The notes under the pieces: generated by a model
Database searches by the model: none
Told to the model about the DNA's origin: nothing
The model's input: only the letters and a program-made list of their open reading frames with translations
Translations under genes and position numbers: made by a program
Shown here: piece by piece, positions 5,912-7,085 of the stretch
Layout: each line of letters starts with the position of its first letter
Position numbering within the stretch: position 1 is the stretch's first letter
Source: Pseudomonadota bacterium
Lineage (GTDB): Bacteria > Pseudomonadota > Alphaproteobacteria > Caulobacterales > Caulobacteraceae
Length of the DNA stretch: 7,085 nucleotides
Assembly: GCA_023451375.1 (NCBI GenBank)
Contig: JAEXZS010000081.1
Span: 1-7,085 of the forward strand
Direction: 5' to 3'

Positions 5912-6115
5912 TCAGTTGGGAAGTGAGGCGACGATCCCGGCAGGCCGTCGTGCGGGCGCCGTCAGGCGCGGTCGCTCCGCTTCCAGTGCGGCAATGGCGT
6001 CGTATTGAAAGGCGAGTCGTAGATAGTGCTGACGATGCTCGACGACGAAGGTCTTGCTGGCCTGCTCTCGGGCCAGCGCAGCCCGCAGTCGATTATAGCT
6101 GGTCGGAAGACGCAT
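5912..6115 (-). CDS. Small basic hypothetical protein between two paralogues
   Basis: An unrecognised 67-residue product starting MRLPTSYNRLRAALAREQ, with a helical middle (EHRQHYLRLAFQYDAIAALEAE, about 27-48) and a Pro/Arg-rich tail ending in ASLPN. Codons look coding (mostly G or C in third position) and the reading frame fits neatly between its leftward neighbours, with gaps of 61 and 40 bases. No strong Shine-Dalgarno precedes the ATG at 6115. An in-frame ATG at 6187 would give 92 residues and overlap the upstream gene by 11 bases, also without a clear ribosome site. I chose the shorter start because the extra segment has a less protein-like composition. Existence is moderately supported; function unknown. 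Confidence 0.5.
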   Translation of the reverse strand: MRLPTSYNRLRAALAREQASKTFVVEHRQHYLRLAFQYDAIAALEAERPRLTAPARRPAGIVASLPN

Positions 6116-6176
6116 GCGATCTGAACGCCGATCACAGGGCCGCGCTCCCCAACCGTTGTTTTCGAGGTGACTCCGC

Positions 6177-6410
6177 TCAGCGAGCATCAACCGCGTCCAG
6201 CGGCATGACGAACATTTGGCTGTAGCCTTGATGGCCATCGCTCGTGGTGAAGACCACGAACTCCTCGCCCGCCTGTTCCGCCGCCTCGCGCACGATGTCG
6301 CTGAACTCGTCGATGTGGTCGGGCTTGCCGATCAGCGTGAACCCGTCCCGCTCGACCTTTACGTCGTAGGCGGGGGCGCCGTGCTTCAGTTTTTCCAGAA
6401 GCCGTCCCAT
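6177..6410 (-). CDS. Small acidic hypothetical protein, paralogue of the gene at 5635
   Basis: A 77-residue product beginning MGRLLEKLKHGAPAY and containing DGFTLIGKP, DEFSDIVREAAEQAGEEF and a final FVMPLDAVDAR. It shares roughly a third of its residues with the protein at 5635-5871 over the whole length, so the two arose by duplication. Conservation of the MxRL start in both fixes the ATG at 6410, although an open frame continues upstream to a GTG at 6476 and no Shine-Dalgarno is visible. It is the first gene of the four-gene leftward block that ends with the serine recombinase. No catalytic motif is apparent. A small regulatory or structural role is possible but unsupported. Confidence 0.65.
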   Translation of the reverse strand: MGRLLEKLKHGAPAYDVKVERDGFTLIGKPDHIDEFSDIVREAAEQAGEEFVVFTTSDGHQGYSQMFVMPLDAVDAR

Positions 6411-6451
6411 GGCTGAAGCAGAACACGGCTCTGCCAACGGCACAAGCTGAG

Positions 6452-6552
6452 CCGGAAAACAGATGGTGGCAGGCACAGCGACTGGCGGCTCTGGAAGCCC
6501 GGAATTCTGGGCTACGGGGCGGCCAAATTTCGGGGGTGTTTAGGAGAACGCC
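6452..6552 (+). repeat. Diverged direct repeat, right copy
   Basis: This is the partner of 4579-4672. CCGGAAAAC-NNN-TGGTGG lies at 6452-6469 and GGGTGTTTAGGAGAACGCC at 6534-6552. It sits just upstream of the first gene of the leftward block, so the two copies bracket the recombinase and paralogue genes. The stretch 6411-6535 contains no convincing gene. It should hold the promoter of the leftward block, though I could not define the boxes. Confidence 0.4.
6496..6513. repeat. Near-palindrome AGCCC-GGAATTCT-GGGCT
   Basis: The 18 bases at 6496-6513 read AGCCCGGAATTCTGGGCT. All positions are symmetric except one pair flanking the GAATTC core. It lies about 85 bases upstream of the first leftward gene, a reasonable place for an operator. 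Symmetry alone does not prove binding. Confidence 0.35.
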
Positions 6553-6676
6553 CTCCAACCCGTTCGCGGCGTGCTTGATCGGCCTTCGGCCGAGGGATCG
6601 TGAAGGTCTGGCTCTCGACGAGATCAAATGGGCCAGAGGTCATCGCCAGTCGAGGGCGAGCGGCTCGTCGCGATGA
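6536..6676 (+). CDS. Possible 46-residue reading frame or gene remnant
   Basis: A frame open from GTG 6536 to TGA 6674-6676 encodes a basic 46-residue peptide containing SNPFAACLIGLRPRD and LALDEIKWARGHR. It reads like protein sequence and its stop overlaps the next ATG as ATGA, the classic coupled arrangement. Against it, there is no ribosome site before the GTG, the length is tiny, and the left 21-bp repeat and a hairpin (6579-6593) fall inside it. It could equally be the decayed end of a larger gene. No family recognised. Confidence 0.25.
   Translation: MFRRTPSNPFAACLIGLRPRDREGLALDEIKWARGHRQSRASGSSR
6556..6576 (+). repeat. 21-bp inverted repeat, left arm
   Basis: These 21 bases, beginning CAACCCGTTCGC and ending GGCGTGCTT, are the exact reverse complement of 6956-6976, 400 bases away. 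A further shared 10-mer (TCTCGACGAG, 6613-6622 here and on the minus strand at 6919-6910) lies at the same offset of 37 bases beyond each arm. The original repeat was therefore probably about 67 bases long and its middle has diverged. Confidence 0.75.
6579..6593. repeat. Perfect short hairpin TCGGCC-TTC-GGCCGA
   Basis: TCGGCC (6579-6584) and GGCCGA (6588-6593) are perfect complements around a three-base loop, three bases beyond the left 21-bp repeat arm. There is no T-run on either side, so I do not call it an intrinsic terminator. Confidence 0.4.
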
Positions 6677-6897
6677 CATCGACCAAGGCGAACGACGCCG
6701 TGACCGACAGGGAGCGGCTCGTCCACATCATCGAGATCAGGCTGAAGCCTTCCAACGCCAATCTGCCGGTCGCCCGCTGAAGCGGTCACCCGATCCGGGC
6801 GAGTCTCCCATGGCCTTCGTTCCTCCGCCTCGCTGCCGCTCGTCTCCTCCACGAAGCCCAGCCCCGGCTCACCCGGATAATTCTCTGTCGAGGTCAT
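6640..6897 (-). CDS. Weak candidate hypothetical protein
   Basis: An 85-residue frame starting at ATG 6897 (MTSTENYPGEPGLGF), with GAGGAG nine bases upstream on the minus strand. The first half (about 1-40) is acidic with GC-rich third positions; the second half looks less protein-like and overlaps, on the opposite strand, a small frame at 6673-6780 with stronger codon bias. Both are unlikely to be real throughout. The ribosome site is the main reason to record it. A TATAAG/CTTATAG-type sequence lies upstream between the arms at 6932-6976. Confidence 0.25.
   Translation of the reverse strand: MTSTENYPGEPGLGFVEETSGSEAEERRPWETRPDRVTASAGDRQIGVGRLQPDLDDVDEPLPVGHGVVRLGRCHRDEPLALDWR
6673..6780 (+). 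CDS. Possible 35-residue small protein or 3' gene remnant
   Basis: The frame from ATG 6673 to TGA 6778-6780 encodes MTSTKANDAVTDRERLVHII and 15 further residues ending LPVAR. About 31 of its 34 sense codons after the ATG have G or C in third position, a strong coding signature for this genome. Its ATG overlaps the stop of the frame at 6536-6676 by four bases (ATGA). No good Shine-Dalgarno is seen. It may be a real small protein, or a fragment of a larger gene broken by rearrangement. Function unknown. Confidence 0.35.
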   Translation: MTSTKANDAVTDRERLVHIIEIRLKPSNANLPVAR

Positions 6898-6931
6898 TGG
6901 TCCCGGCTCCTCGTCGAGAACCCATCCTCCA

Positions 6932-6976
6932 CAACCCGTTCGCACCTTTCTCTATAAGCACGCCGCGAACGGGTTG
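6932..6976. repeat. 12-bp inverted repeat flanking a TATAAG box
   Basis: CAACCCGTTCGC (6932-6943) and GCGAACGGGTTG (6965-6976) are perfect 12-base complements with a 21-base spacer, about three helical turns centre to centre. The spacer includes CTATAAG (6952-6958), similar to a -10 box. The arrangement looks like paired operator half-sites around a promoter, or a stable hairpin. No convincing -35 is present on either strand. Confidence 0.55.
6956..6976 (-). repeat. 21-bp inverted repeat, right arm
   Basis: This is the exact reverse complement of 6556-6576. It overlaps the right arm of the 12-bp inverted repeat at 6932-6976. The core 12-mer therefore occurs three times in the last 430 bases, twice on the plus strand and once on the minus strand, and I did not find it elsewhere in the window. 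Confidence 0.75.
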
Positions 6977-7029
6977 CCCCTGAACCCTTCCTTCACATCG
7001 TCCGGGCCACAGGGTCGAGGTGGATAAGC

Positions 7030-7085
7030 TTGAGCGTGAGGGACAACGGCGTGGCGAAGATGAAGGTGACCGTGCTCACCGGGCC
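7030..7085 (+). CDS. Possible start of a gene running off the right edge
   Basis: A frame open from 6958 to the window end has TTG at 7030 with GAGGTGG six bases upstream, encoding MSVRDNGVAKMKVTVLTGP so far. An ATG at 7060 is an alternative. Too little is visible for any family call, and the neighbouring frame (GTG 7020) is also open, so the frame choice is tentative. Confidence 0.25.
   Translation, partial: MSVRDNGVAKMKVTVLTG

Noticed and set aside
5581..6225. A 214-codon plus-strand frame across the small-gene block
   Set aside because: It lies opposite two aligned paralogues whose conservation supports the minus strand; the plus-strand product looks random.
6579..6593. Intrinsic terminator at the TCGGCC/GGCCGA hairpin
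   Set aside because: The stem is perfect, but no run of T follows on either strand.
6187..6627. A 146-codon minus-strand frame covering the 6177-6410 gene and its upstream region
   Set aside because: It is a different frame of a gene whose reading frame is fixed by its paralogue; the translation is Arg/Gly/Ala-rich and lacks a ribosome site.
1..7085. CRISPR array or phage structural module
   Set aside because: No regularly spaced short repeats and no capsid, tail or portal-like proteins are visible; the repeats present are few and irregularly spaced.

Overview
The window looks like chromosomal DNA from a high-GC alphaproteobacterium, most likely of the Caulobacteraceae (Brevundimonas or Caulobacter type). 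This is inferred from protein style, the gene set (priA, a single-domain transaldolase, DUF484, xerC) and strong GC bias. No database search was possible. Two compositional zones are visible: in the left part some 60-base lines have only about 12 A/T (for example 2521-2580), while lines in the right part reach 28 A/T (6001-6060).

Positions 1 to about 4590 are a tightly packed housekeeping segment. A partial priA (primosome helicase) runs leftward off the edge. After a 207-base gap holding two copies of a C/G-rich extragenic palindromic repeat comes a rightward cluster: transaldolase (fsa/tal family), a DUF484 protein (TTG start) and the tyrosine recombinase xerC, whose start overlaps DUF484 by 19 bases. 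xerC converges on a leftward pair: an SDR-family oxidoreductase with an atypical active site, then a small probable exported protein. The Shine-Dalgarno of the latter lies in one arm of a perfect 8-bp hairpin. A small unidentified helical protein (4197-4574, GTG start) is divergent from the SDR.

Positions 4591-4608 read, on the minus strand, as the last 18 bases of a tRNA or tmRNA gene including CCA, with no tRNA body attached. This is the usual scar at the far end of an island integrated into a tRNA 3' end, and it coincides with the change in gene content. I read everything to its right as accessory DNA that continues past the window.

The accessory part (about 4609-7085) holds a small unknown gene (4704-4982), convergent with a leftward block of four small genes: two paralogous proteins of about 78 residues, one unknown protein between them, and a small serine recombinase (resolvase/invertase family). 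An inverted repeat (GTTCTCC/GGAGAAC) covers the start region of the recombinase. Two short matches at 4579-4672 recur in the same order at 6452-6552 with almost the same offset (1873 and 1880 bases), suggesting a diverged direct repeat bracketing this cassette. The last 550 bases contain an exact 21-bp inverted repeat (6556-6576 and 6956-6976), a third partial copy, small hairpins, and only weak or tiny candidate reading frames. I see no CRISPR array, intact tRNA or rRNA, or recognisable insertion sequence. The recombinase, paralogous pair and nested repeats are the part most likely to be a little-described element. Their function cannot be read from sequence alone.
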